DNA of 64,000 nucleotides. It comes from Sindora glabra (lineage: Eukaryota > Streptophyta > Magnoliopsida > Fabales > Fabaceae). The notes under the pieces are model-generated. The model had not been told where the DNA came from and did no database searches. It worked only from the letters and a program-made list of their open reading frames with translations. The number at the start of each line of letters is the position of its first letter. Position 1 is the stretch's first letter. The translations under genes were made by a program, and so were the position numbers. Of this stretch, positions 1-9,961 are shown piece after piece. Where the stretch lies: assembly GCA_020226215.1 (NCBI GenBank), contig CM035230.1, positions 271,501-335,500 of the forward strand. Reading direction: 5' to 3'.

Positions 1-566
1 ACTGGGATGCTCTTACACACATTTTGAAGTACTTGAAGAAAGCACCTGGTCGAGGAGTCTTATATAAAAATCATGGTCATTGCAGAGTGGAGGTTTTTTC
101 TGATGCAGACTGGGCCGGATGTCCTATAGATCGGAGATCAACTTCTGGGTATTGTGTATTTGTTGGAGGAAATCTTGTATCATGGAAAAGTAAGAAGCAA
201 GCAGTTGTATCTCGCTCCAGTGCAAAATCTGAATACCGTGCTATGGCTCATGCTACATCTGAACTTGTATGGATTAATTATCTTCTTCAGCAACTTGGCA
301 TCAAGACTCATGGGATTATGCAATTATGGTGTGACAATCGAGCTGCTACTCACATTGCTTCAAATCCAGTTTTTCATGAACGAACTAAACATGTAGAAGT
401 TGACTGTCATTTTATTCGACAGAAGTTACAAGAAGGAATTATTAGTCTTAGACATATTAGAACAGGGGAACAATTAGCTGATTTATTTACTAAAGCTCTT
501 CCGGGAAAACGGGTTGATGAAATTTGTAACAAGCTGGGCATGATTGACATCTATAGCCCAGCTTGA
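1..566 (+). CDS. Ty1/copia polyprotein, C-terminal RNase H part (partial at left edge)
   Basis: The frame is open from the left edge to the TGA at 564-566. It encodes the end of a copia Pol: the RT-RNase H connector, then RNase H with the motifs SDADWAG, DRRSTSGYCVFVG, LVSWKSKKQ, SRSSAKSEYRAM, LWCDN and ERTKHVEVDCHFIR, and the usual tail GEQLADLFTKALPG. The acidic residues expected for RNase H (DAD, the E of SEYRA, the D of CDN) are all present and there is no internal stop, so this copy is fairly young. It removes the RNA strand of RNA/DNA hybrids during reverse transcription. A polypurine tract and LTR follow directly. Integrase and most of RT lie outside the window. The same family recurs, degraded and inverted, at the right edge. 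Confidence 0.93.
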   Translation, partial: WDALTHILKYLKKAPGRGVLYKNHGHCRVEVFSDADWAGCPIDRRSTSGYCVFVGGNLVSWKSKKQAVVSRSSAKSEYRAMAHATSELVWINYLLQQLGIKTHGIMQLWCDNRAATHIASNPVFHERTKHVEVDCHFIRQKLQEGIISLRHIRTGEQLADLFTKALPGKRVDEICNKLGMIDIYSPA

Positions 567-573
567 GGGGGAG
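565..573 (+). other. Polypurine tract of the left copia element
   Basis: GAGGGGGAG overlaps and follows the pol stop codon and abuts the TGTTAG start of the 3' LTR. This is where plus-strand DNA synthesis is primed in copia elements. Confidence 0.8.
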
Positions 574-694
574 TGTTAGTAAATAGGTTCCACATCTATT
601 ATATTCTACTATATGTACCCTGTATTATAATATATATAGTGACTGCCTGACTCAGTTGAGAATATGGCAATACAAATTTCTCTCTTATTTAACA
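574..694 (+). repeat. 3' LTR of the left copia element (about 121 bp)
   Basis: It starts TGTTAG just after the polypurine tract and ends TTTAACA, so the ends form the short inverted repeat TGTT/AACA expected of an LTR. It contains a TATA-like run (TATAATATATATAG) near 625-640. The length is short for copia, but the right-edge copy of the family has an LTR of similar size (62486-62607). The partner 5' LTR and the left target duplication are outside the window, so the right boundary rests on the AACA end alone. Confidence 0.75.
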
Positions 695-1500
695 ATCCCA
701 AAATTCAGCAAATCCAAAAATAAAAATAGGAAGGTATTCACGCCACACTCCAGAAGAGGAAGAAGGGGAGCGATAAGTAATGATGAACACATTACAAAGG
801 ATGTAAATCCTTTAATGAGTGAAGAAGAAAACACGCTACAAGGAAGAATCCTTGATTAGTGATGATTAACGCTACAAAGGGTAAATCCCTTTGATAAGTC
901 ATAAGTTCATTCAAGAACATAAAAGAGAACAAACTTTCCCAAAAAGGCATTCAGCCAAATCTCAAATCTCAAATCTTGAATCTGATATGTATAAGGAACA
1001 AACCTACTTTTATAGCTCTTTAAAACCCTAATTGAAAATGGGCTCAAAAGATAGCATATTAAACCAAAATTAACCCACTAACATAAACTCAATAAAAGGG
1101 TCCTCTAAATAACTCTAAGTAACATGGTAAACTATTCATAGTAACATGGTAAATATTTTAAAGTAAAATGAACCTAAATATATTCATCATTAATTAAAAC
1201 CCAAAATACTTTAAAATGACCCAAAACAAAATAAACATGAACTAAAGGCCTAAATGCTAAATTAAAGCCCAAAACATCAAATAATTGAAAATAAGGGCTA
1301 AAGTGGTGCCAATTAGGATAATGGTTGATATGGCATTGATGTGATGCCATCTTCTTGATGATGTGACGATGATATGGCACTAACTTAGTGATGATATGGC
1401 ACAATTATAATGCACTTGATTAAACTCTTCTCCTATTTCACTTTCATATGATTAAGTCTCTTTAGATTCACATCAGTGAGTCTAGTCCTATTGTTATCTA
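695..1500. repeat. Unassigned degenerate repeat sequence
   Basis: I see no gene. The stretch has short internal repeats: a block around CTACAAAGGGTAAATCCCTTTG with related copies near 795-815, 836-855 and 870-893, a tandem pair around AGTAACATGGTAAA near 1119-1155, and repeats of GATGATATGGCAC near 1365-1402. Such blocks are typical of LTR or untranslated retroelement sequence. No boundary could be fixed. Confidence 0.4.
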
Positions 1501-1509
1501 TATTATATT

Positions 1510-1921
1510 ATAAATAGATATTCTTGCTTTATTGTTGAGCATGACTTCAAGAATTATTTTCTCTTAACAGTATAGATTCTTGGCTTCCTCTTAGAAGGTG
1601 TAGCAAGTATTAAGGTTGAAAAATAAGCAGCAAATTAGGATCAATGGACTGCCACAATATTGCACATAATTGTGCATTAGTCTTATTTCATTCACTCTTT
1701 TTATTAACAGGAACATCTTCAACCTTTGTAGTCAAGTATTTAGAATAACCTCGTTCTTTGAACCATAATAAAATAGAAGCACTCCATGAGGAATAGTTGG
1801 AGCCATTCAATTTTGCAAAAATAATTGTGGGAGTACAAGAAATTGTAAAAGAAAAAATATTGATAGAATTGTTGAGTTTAGAAGCAGACATGATGAAGGG
1901 TAAAGGAGAAAAGGAAGCCAT
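1510..1921 (-). pseudogene. Copia gag N-terminal fragment, decayed
   Basis: Read on the minus strand from 1921, the protein begins MASFSPLPF and carries the copia-type N-terminal signature PTIIFAKLNGSNYSSWSASI followed by LLWFKERGYSKYLT. A stop follows at about 1688. Beyond it similarity continues as QLCAILWQSIDPNLL, the next conserved gag segment, and is then lost among stops and frameshifts. Gag packages the element's RNA. A degenerate primer-binding site and LTR lie upstream on the same strand (2637-2848), which fits the 5' part of one truncated minus-strand copia element. Confidence 0.75.
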
Positions 1922-2636
1922 TGGTTGAGAAAGGTAGAGAGAAAGGTGGAGAAAGGGTGTTTAGAGAAAGAGGGTGTATTGTCTATCTTTGGCTGAGAAA
2001 GCTGGAGAAGTGATTCCGTTCTGCTCTGTTCTGTTTTGTTCTGGATTTCTCTCTCTCTCTCTTTTCTTTTTAGGGCTGTGAATTTACAAAAGGGTGGTGC
2101 TTGGATTGATAAATTTAGGTCATAGATGGAGTAAGCAGGAAGTGCCTATCAGTTTGTGGTGGTGCGTATAGCACATGTGCTTAGGATGGTGGCATGTGAA
2201 TGCCATGTGCTTTGGGAATTGGCCCGTTGACAACACATGCTGGTTGGGGTGGCGGGAAATTCTCTGGTGACATTGATTCTAGTGGTGGTTTTTGAAAAAT
2301 TGCAACGCTGCTTTGTGAATCAAGGCAACCAGATTGGGCACCATAGCTTTGTGTTTGAAAGTTCTGATCAAGGAAAAAAAAAAAGTTTCTGTGAAAATAA
2401 AAAAATGCATAATTTGGAAGTTTGGAGGATGGGTCTGTGTTTAAGTAGAAAAAAGAAGGTGGTTTTAAATTCTGGAGGATGGAAATGTGTTTGTGTTTGG
2501 GTTTGTTTATGTAGAGGATGAAAATTAGAGTTTTGGGCAGAAAATGGTTCTTAGGTAGACAATTCTGGATAGATAAAGAAAGGAGCTTGAAGCTTAGTAT
2601 AGGAGAAATAGAGAAGCAGAGTCTCTCAATGTGAGG

Positions 2637-2648
2637 GCATTGATACTA
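2637..2648 (-). other. Degenerate initiator-tRNA primer-binding site
   Basis: The minus strand reads TAGTATCAATGC, close to the plant copia primer site TGGTATCAGAGC that pairs with initiator methionine tRNA. It lies between the LTR-like segment at 2649-2848 and the gag fragment, the position expected in a minus-strand element. Confidence 0.55.
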
Positions 2649-2848
2649 ACTTAAGATTATTGGGAATAACTTGAGAAAATCATCTTAGATTTAGTCCTTT
2701 ATATAGTAGAATTGTAATTAATACATTTTAATGCTAATGAATATAATTCCAAGAGTTATGCCTAAATATCTGCTAATTTATTCTAATCATTAGCTAACTA
2801 CAGCATATACAACTAATACTATTCAATTACATTTATTACTGTTTAACA
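2649..2848 (-). repeat. Probable 5' LTR of a truncated minus-strand copia element
   Basis: On the minus strand the segment starts TGTTAAACAG, contains a good TATA box (CTATATAAAGG near 2698-2708) and runs to the primer-binding site. About 200 bp is ordinary for a small copia LTR. The CA at its 3' end is not preserved. It may have inserted into an intron of the phosphorylase gene just downstream. Confidence 0.5.
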
Positions 2849-3320
2849 TATATAATTGTAATTTACTAAATAGATTGAAGATGGTCATACAATTAAATTC
2901 TTGAATAGACTCTCTGTTCCTGCCCCATTTCTATAAGCCCGGGGACATATATCATATCATTTTTTCATAAGTCCCCTCCGGGGATTAGGGAAGGTGGAAT
3001 AATTTTCCACTTTCACCCATACATATATGGCCAAAAAAAAGCCATAGATATTTTAAGTTTCATGAAAAATGGGAACTTCACTTGACCATTTGTTGATTTC
3101 TGGCTTAAGTATGAGTTTCGCATACCCATAAAACTTGGCACTGTGACTTCTCCCCCATCTGGTCTCAGAAGTAAGCTGGAACCTTTGAGCAAGATTCTTC
3201 TGGTCTTGGAATTCTTGACAAATTGATCTTCCTATACTTGGTTGCTTTATGGGTTTGCATATTGCATGACAACCACTAAATGCTAACTTTCCTTGGTCAA
3301 CCTTCTTCCTTTGTTTACAG
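2849..3320 (+). other. Non-coding stretch ahead of the phosphorylase exons (intron-like)
   Basis: No exon is recognisable here. It ends in a pyrimidine-rich tract and TTTACAG, a good 3' splice site for the exon at 3321. I looked for the conserved segment that normally precedes this exon in plastid phosphorylases and did not find it, so this is read as the 3' part of an intron. Confidence 0.5.
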
Positions 3321-4154
3321 TTCAAACCTGATCCTCGTTTTGAAGAAGCCAAGCAGTTTATCAGGAGTGGAGTGTTTGGAAGCTATGACTACAACCCACT
3401 ACTTGAGTCTTTGGAAGGAAACTCAGGTTATGGTCGTGGTGATTATTTTCTTGTTGGTCATGACTTCCCCAGCTACATGGATGCTCAAGCAAGAGTAGAT
3501 GCAGCTTACCGGTATGATGTGATCTCATATTTTCCTTCATTTATTTATAACTGTCAGTTTGTGGTATTTAACCATTGTTGTCAATTTATTCATTCTGCTT
3601 CTATTACTCATCAAAAGCAATATCACGAGACTTCAAACTTTTGATATTTTTCTTTTGGTTGTACCTTGTAAATGCGCGTTCACAAATGTACTTTGGCTCA
3701 ATGAATACAAATGCTTAGCCTTCACATCATTAACCCCCTTCCATTCCTTTAAGCTAGCTATATCTACATAGCAGTGTACCACCTTCACAAAGGAAACCTG
3801 CTGCTAAGTTTAAATTGAATACATGTCCAAAAACTGGTGTCTGCATGATCAATTCCAATACGGCAAAGGCTGAAACATCCCTGCTTCTGGCCCCACTAGA
3901 GGGTACAAAATTAGAGATGCTAAATGTGGCCTGATTGTGAATGGATTTATTCTAGTGGTGGAACTTTAAACTTGTCCTTATTCATGAAGTATATGTTGGT
4001 TTTTGTTGTATGCAGGGATAGGAAAAGATGGCTAAAAATGTCTATTCTAAGCACTGCTGGGAGTGGAAAATTCAGCAGTGACCGGACAATTGTTCAGTAT
4101 GCCAAAGAAATATGGAACATAGAGGAGTGCCGGGTTCCGGGTTCCATGATTTGA
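3321..4154 (+). CDS. PHS1: Alpha-1,4-glucan (starch) phosphorylase, plastidic L-type: last two exons only
   Basis: Exons are 3321-3511 and 4016-4154 (TGA at 4152-4154), joined through an arginine codon split across a GT-AG intron. They encode the C-terminal ~110 residues of a GT35 phosphorylase, with motifs FKPDPRFEEAKQFIRSG, SYDYNPLLESLEGNSGYG, DYFLVGHDFPSYMDAQ, RWLKMSILSTAGSGKFSSD and QYAKEIWNIEEC. The wording matches the plastidic (PHO1/PHS1) isoform, which adds or removes glucose-1-phosphate at glucan chain ends in starch metabolism. The pyridoxal-phosphate lysine and the transit peptide belong to the missing N-terminal part. The exons themselves are intact. The 5' exons are either beyond the left edge, across an intron of more than 3.3 kb filled with retroelements, or absent, making this a 3' gene fragment. 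Confidence 0.9.
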
Positions 4155-5073
4155 GCTGCATATCATATCTCTTACTTGAAGCTTCTGTATAGTATGAGTG
4201 TGTGAAGGTGAAGCAAATTGAATGGACTTTAAGTAGAAATAAGAAGACTACCTGGGTCATTATATAATAAGTTGTCCTCTCTTGGATGAATGATATCAAA
4301 CACTACTATGTCAGCTAAAATAGTTTGTTATATTTACCACTGAAAAGGGTTTGATGTCCTGACTCTGGTTCAGTAAAACAGCAAACCCTATCTTATTAGA
4401 GTGCGATTATATATTTATTGATTTCAGCCAAAACAGAAATTATTGAACCATTTTTTGTCACATCTCATATTGTCACCGTATAACAATCTATGTCATGCCA
4501 CACTTGTTTTAGTTCTATGTTGCTTGGCTTCTCTGGTGACTTGGTGAAATTCTGCCTAGTATGGATGGCAAACAGATTTTGTGGCCAACGGTAGAATTAA
4601 CCTAAATATGTATTTCAACTAGCATCAACCATAAGACTAAACATTGTAGATTCCCAGCTGCCCAAAATCTCTTTCTCCCATCTATCCAAGAAGTTTCTCG
4701 TTGGGAAAAAAAAAGAAAAGAAATTGCCCAATTTTTGTTATTCTTTGAATATTTCAGACAGGATTTTCAGCCTAGAATGAAAAACCAATGCTGCCACCAT
4801 AATCCAAATTTGATTATATCCCTTGTGCAGAACTACCCAGCAAGTATTATCGTTCATTAGCAAACTTCTCTTCAAGAGACAAAATTCTCCATTAAAAAAT
4901 ATATCTGCAGAAAATTTAAAAGAGAAGATCCAGGGGAGCACAGAGTAATTGCACTACCAATTTCAAAGAAAAATGATAGAACAAGTCCTGAAACAAAGCT
5001 ATCTGAATGTAAAACACAACTCGTCCTTACTAATAACTTACATTTGAAGTGAAGAACCAAGGACCAAGGGTTT
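4155..5073. other. 3' UTRs and spacer between two convergent gene remnants
   Basis: The phosphorylase ends at 4154 on the plus strand and the splicing-factor pseudogene ends at 5074 on the minus strand, so this stretch holds both 3' flanks. I see no further coding exon. Pyrimidine- and T-rich segments suit UTR or spacer. Confidence 0.5.
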
Positions 5074-8068
5074 TCAAGTTGAAGGAGAAGTAGATCTAGG
5101 ACTAATCCACCTCGATACCGATCGTGAACTTGCAATCACACTTGGACCTCTTGAGTAGCTTCTATAGCTGTCACGTGAATGCCCAAGTTTTGAAGAACCA
5201 ACCCTTCTCTTAGAGCTTCTTGGTCTTGGAAAGACGCTTGAGAATAACTCCTTTGTGAACTCCTCCTTGACCAAGGAGGAACACTTGGCGAGTAGCTTCT
5301 CCTTGAGCTCTTGCACAGGTGAAACAGCGAGTAACTACCCCTTGAGCTTCTCCTGGGCCTTGGGGAGACACTTTGGGAAACTAACTATGGTGACACCGCC
5401 CTTTGTGCCGTCGGTCATCTGGTGAGCCATACCTTGAGTCATAGGGAGAGTATGATCTCTCTCGTCGTCTTATAGGTGACCTGCTACAAGGGGTACGAGA
5501 TCGATAATATGACCTGTGTTAATCATAAGGCGGATAGGATCTGCGCCGGCCGTAATATGGAGAGTAGGATCTCCGCCGCCTATTAGGAGAGTGAGAACGG
5601 CTCCTACTGCAATCTTAAAGTGGTGATGGACTGTAACGTCTCCTGTATGGAGAATAATTAGGGAAGCAACTATAACTTCTACTGTAAGGAGAATAACTAG
5701 GAGAACGTCGTGGAGATTAACTTGATGATCGACAGCATGCTGCATGAGAATTATATGGGATATCGAGATGAGTAATGACAAAAGGAATATTCTTGCACAA
5801 CAATCAATGAAAAGACGAAATAAGCTCACTACGAGCAGTCCTCAGTCCAAGATACCTCCCAGTAGTTGGAGTTCGACCCCGTCGTCTTGGCCTGAGATGA
5901 GTGCAAATCACAGAATTAGGACAATCACGAAGCTAACAGTGACATAAAATACCAAAATATAGTACTGACAGTTTAGAATATTGTAATTCAAGGAGAAACA
6001 TATAGTTGCAAGATAAAGAGTGGTGCAGGGCATACAACCCCAATGATCTGGTACATGATGTGTTTGATTTGTTTTAGTTGTGATTTGAGTTTGATGAAGA
6101 GCTGCTACACACAGCTAACCTGTTGCCACGGAAACTCAAATGGAAAGAAGCAAAACACTTCCAAAACTCAGAGAGAACTAAGGAAAACTCATCCATATAT
6201 CTTTTACTCAGAATCATTGAGTTGAAAAGATATCAAACTTAGAATTCAAGCTCAGGGAAAAAGAAAAAAAAAAGTGCTCAAAAAGCTATCTTCTCCACGG
6301 TGATTACGCACCGTTCAAGTACACAGCGATCCAGATACTTTATGCACCGGTCAGCCTCTTCTACAGTTTTCATTGTAACAAAACCAAACCCACGGCTCGT
6401 CCATGGATCAACAACTAAATGAACATCTAGCACCTAGAAAGCACCAAAAGTACACAACTACGAAAATGAGAGCCATATGAGATAATACTCTCAAACAGAT
6501 AGGCTGTGTTTGGCAAATAATTGATCAGCTAATTTTTAGCTGATTTGACTGAATTTTACTGTTTGACTTGTACAATAATATAGGTATTTGGTAAAAGCTG
6601 TTACAAATAAATTTTTGGGCTTCAATCCGCTAAAATGAAAAACACTGTCACAAGCAGCGTTTTTGCTGAGCTGCTGTGTGATTACTGTACATATTTCCTG
6701 AATTGTCTTCTCTGGTATAGTTGCCACAAGCATTAGTTCTTTTTGAGTTTTGTTTCTTATGAGGCTGTTGTAGCTGATTGTGCATAAAACAATTTGACCG
6801 TGCCTTCGCTGTATTCAGACAAATGAAAAAAAGAAGGATAACGCCTTTGGATGCATATTTATTTTTTTATTTTAAAAAATTATTTTTAAATTCAAAAAAA
6901 TAAATATTAAAATATAATTGATAATATAAATAAAAAATATTTTATACTATTATAAATTAATATTAAAAATAAAATAATAAATTTAAAATAATAATAAATT
7001 ATTTATATTTAATCAATAATTTTTTAAAATAAATTAGTGATTTGTACATATTAATTACATTTTCATAATTTCATTGATCTTAATCGCATTTGATTTCTAT
7101 TAATAATTTTGATTAAAATAAAACTAAAACTTTTGATTAAGAAATTGAATTAAGTTCAAAATTAATAATTATTAAAAGAATTAGTTGATTAAATTATGTA
7201 AATAATCATATCAATTTTTTATCTTATACATAAATTAGTGATTTGAATTATGTTCTATTATAAATTAATTCATATGTTGTAAAAAACCTATAATAATTAA
7301 GATATAATTATAAATTCTTAGAAAAATTATATTAATTTAATTTTAAAGAAATATTTAATTTATAATAAATTATAATGATGTATTATTTATAAAAAATTTT
7401 AATCTATTAAATAATATATAGAATTTAAAATATTAAAATAAAAAGTATTTAAATAATTCATAAAATATATTCATACCATTGTTTGTCATTTTACGTACAA
7501 ACAACTAATCATAAACGATTGATTTTATTAGACGTTTTTATTCAAACAACTAATGCAATCAGTTACTCAAATCAGTTAACGTAATCAGCCATCAACTAAC
7601 AGTTATCGACTAACAGTTACAACTATCAATTAATTACTAAGTAAGACCATAACAAAAAGACACTTCATATTAAGAGAAAATTACATATAATTCGTGCAGA
7701 CAATCTGATAACATATAGATTATTATCGGGGTTCTTTGCATCCCTTGATTGGCTTCTGCTTCTGAAGCACCACAAAATAACATAAAATAATATGTTCCTA
7801 ATTTCATCAAAAAGATGAAATTTATTAAGTACACAGATTATAGACTAGTTAAAAAAGTCTCGCTACCTTGAAAGGCTTCTAAATCTCGACCTTGGTAGAG
7901 AGTTGGATACAGACCTACTATAGTGCTTTACCGGGGAAGGAGAAGAGTACCTAAAAATTAAAATAAACTCCTATAAGTAAAAGATGCTTTTCACTTAAAA
8001 ATTCAAAATGGAAAAAAAAAATTAAAAAGAAGGTAGTCATCTTACCTTGATCTTCTTGAATACGCCAT
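5074..8068 (-). pseudogene. SR45a / Transformer-2-like splicing factor pseudogene (introns retained)
   Basis: Minus strand. Exon 1, 8046-8068, encodes MAYSRRS and has an acceptor directly before the ATG. Exon 2, 7867-7950, is an RS segment (YSSPSPVKHYSRSVSNS). Exon 3 starts at 7761 with RSRSQSRDAKNPDNNLYVIRLS, the start of the RRM, but similarity stops near 7688. Exon 4, 6290-6433, is the rest of the RRM (VLDVHLVVDPWTSRGFGFVTM...VITVEK). The last exon starts at 5891 (RRRGRTPTTGRYLGLRT) and continues as an RS/SY-rich tail to 5074. Intact relatives bind exonic enhancers and regulate splicing in the nucleus. Damage seen: half of exon 3 is gone, two codons are missing in WT(RE)SRGFG, the exon 4 donor is AT instead of GT, a small deletion shifts frame at the start of the last exon, and the RS tail has several in-frame stops. 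Introns show it is a DNA-level copy, not a retrocopy. Confidence 0.88.
6480..7680. repeat. AT-rich MITE-like insertion block inside the splicing-factor pseudogene
   Basis: Between pseudogene exons 3 and 4 lies about 1.2 kb that looks foreign. It opens near 6503 with GGCTGTGTTTGGCAAATAA, a beginning common in plant hAT-type miniature elements, and ends near 7500-7640 with repeated CAATCAGTTA/CAACTAACAGTTA motifs. Its right edge coincides with loss of exon 3 coding similarity near 7688. I could not pair clean terminal repeats or a target duplication, so it may be more than one element. Confidence 0.45.
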
Positions 8069-9784
8069 CTGGAACCAGAACAAATCAGACAGAAAAAAAC
8101 AGATCAGAAATGTTGACAGTTGAAACATCAATAAACAAAAAACAGCCATCCACATATGGTTTGTTTCCCCTAAAGAGATACGGATATAATTCATCACATA
8201 AACAACCATGACATTTAGAGTTGAAAGCATGTTTTAACATTAAATCACCTTTGAAGCATATCCATTCTAATTTCAAGTTTATGGGGATAAAAAGGAAAAA
8301 TTTGTCACCGAAAATCTGGACCTTAAGCAACAGAAAAATACCCATATGAAGCTGGATATTGACTCCCACTCCTGCGGTTTTCAGATTTATGCCTTACGTA
8401 GATCTATTAAAATATTTGCACGCTTAAATTTTAGTATACTCCAACGACTTTGTTTGAAATCTCGTAGCATTTGTCTGGATCTTTTTGTCTATCGATTACA
8501 CATGTATTCAAATCCATTAAATCCAATTCTACTCCTTATATTCATATGATTATTAATTAATCTATGATGAGTTAGAGACCTACAGTTCCTAAGGAGGAAA
8601 AAATGCCAAAACAACCATCCACTCGACAAAATCAGAAAAAAAAAAAAACATTTTTCAGTAACCCTTATCTCAGTAGGCTACTAGGCTACCAAGCGCATAA
8701 ACATGGTTATTTCTAATGATGCAATGCATAAATTATATTACCCAATAATACACATATGGATACAAAAATGAAAAGATAAAACTAAAATCATAATCCACGT
8801 ATTCATCAAGAACCACATGTCAGATTGAAGCATAGAGATTGATGGCTTACCACAGCAGAAAGACGGAAGTTGTCCTGAAGAATTTTTTGAGAAGGTGGTT
8901 TATGAATTGAAGGGATTTGTGATCGCGTATTAGTCAGGGGAGCACAATATAAAGATGTTAACAAACTAGCTTCTGGAGATGCCGGCGCAAGCCTGCACAA
9001 TAATAATTTAAAAAAATAAATAAATAAAAGAAGGCGAGAGCCAACTGGAAAAATGGAAAAACAAATGAGAATCAGCATCATAATCTGTATATTAAATTTA
9101 ATATATTATACCATAATAATATAATGATTAAATTTGATAATAAAATAATACATTATTGTATATCACAATCGATTTCAAAATGAAAAAAATATAAAAAATT
9201 CACACCTTTGAAATCACGCTCATTCCTTGGAAAATAAATAAACGAGACCTTACCCTTTATCTATATTACTGACCTATGTAACTAATTATTAGTACATAGA
9301 AGTAGGGTTTGTTTAAGACACGTATTGCTCCACATGTTGTTGCAATAAAACATGTATCTTCTCTTTTTTCCCTGTGGAATTTAAATTTCAAAATTTATAG
9401 TAATTTTTAATGAGTCATTGATAGAAAAATAATGAATGATTTTAAAATAGGAGATAACTTGATTAACTCATTTATTCAATCATTTTTATAGAAATCCCAT
9501 CTAACTCTTCGATTCCAGAGGATTCCTAATATAAATATTATTATTTTTAATGAACCTTTTAATTCACTTTGTTATTTTAAATTGAGCTTTTAGGATTATT
9601 TTATTCTCTCTCTATGCCTCATCTTTGTTTGCACTCTTTATTTAAAGGTTTCTGCCTTATTCCTTATTCCATGATTGCTTCATTTCTCTCCAATTTTTTT
9701 TCTTGCTTTCCCTTCTTTTACCATAAGTTTTTTTATAATTTTTCTATTTTAGCTCTCTAATTTATTTCATCTTGGAATTAGAAA
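8069..9784 (-). other. 5' flank of the splicing-factor pseudogene, including a candidate 5' UTR exon
   Basis: The ATG at 8066-8068 directly follows an acceptor (GGTTCCAG), so the gene had an intron in its 5' UTR. A plausible upstream exon is 8851-8992 on the minus strand: TTGTGCAG precedes it after a T-rich run and GTGGTAAGCC forms a donor at its end. Its frame is open but I recognise no protein, so a UTR role is preferred. The rest to about 9784 is AT-rich spacer with no exon I can support. Confidence 0.4.
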
Positions 9785-9961
9785 ATGCAAACAATGTGGG
9801 CAAATAGTGAAATTTCTTCTTGCAATAGTAATGGTGCCCCTTCACTTGAAACATGTGTTAACAATTTAATTCCTTTGTATCGAGCAAAGCAAAAGCCAAT
9901 TTATCTTTGTCACGACCTAACCTTAAGTATAATTGGCATGGAGCACTGTAACACCCGATAA
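9785..9961 (+). CDS. Short unidentified ORF cut by an LTR-like junction
   Basis: An ATG at 9785 opens 58 codons (MQTMWANSEISSCNS..., then SLETCVNNLIPLYRAKQKP) ending TAA at 9961. The upstream 150 bp is pyrimidine-rich like a plant 5' UTR, and the composition is less AT-biased than its surroundings. At 9947 the sequence switches to TGTAACACCCG, a typical gypsy LTR start, so the last codons belong to the LTR and the ORF would be the 5' end of something interrupted there. I do not recognise the protein. It could also be a chance ORF. Confidence 0.25.
   Translation: MQTMWANSEISSCNSNGAPSLETCVNNLIPLYRAKQKPIYLCHDLTLSIIGMEHCNTR

Noticed and set aside
2237..2521. 94-codon plus-strand frame
   Set aside because: It lies opposite the leader region of the minus-strand copia fragment, has no known motif, and low-complexity tryptophan/cysteine/valine content.
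3053..3352. 99-codon minus-strand frame overlapping the phosphorylase exon
   Set aside because: It is antisense to intron and exon sequence; the plus-strand exon has clear homology.
5470..5829. 119-codon minus-strand frame (MSLFRLFID...)
   Set aside because: It is an out-of-frame reading of the RS tail of the splicing-factor pseudogene; the RS/SY-rich frame is the homologous one, though it contains stops.
8085..8369. Minus-strand frames upstream of pseudogene exon 1
   Set aside because: They fall in the 5' UTR intron and end at the real acceptor before the ATG at 8068; only the MAYSRRS exon is supported.
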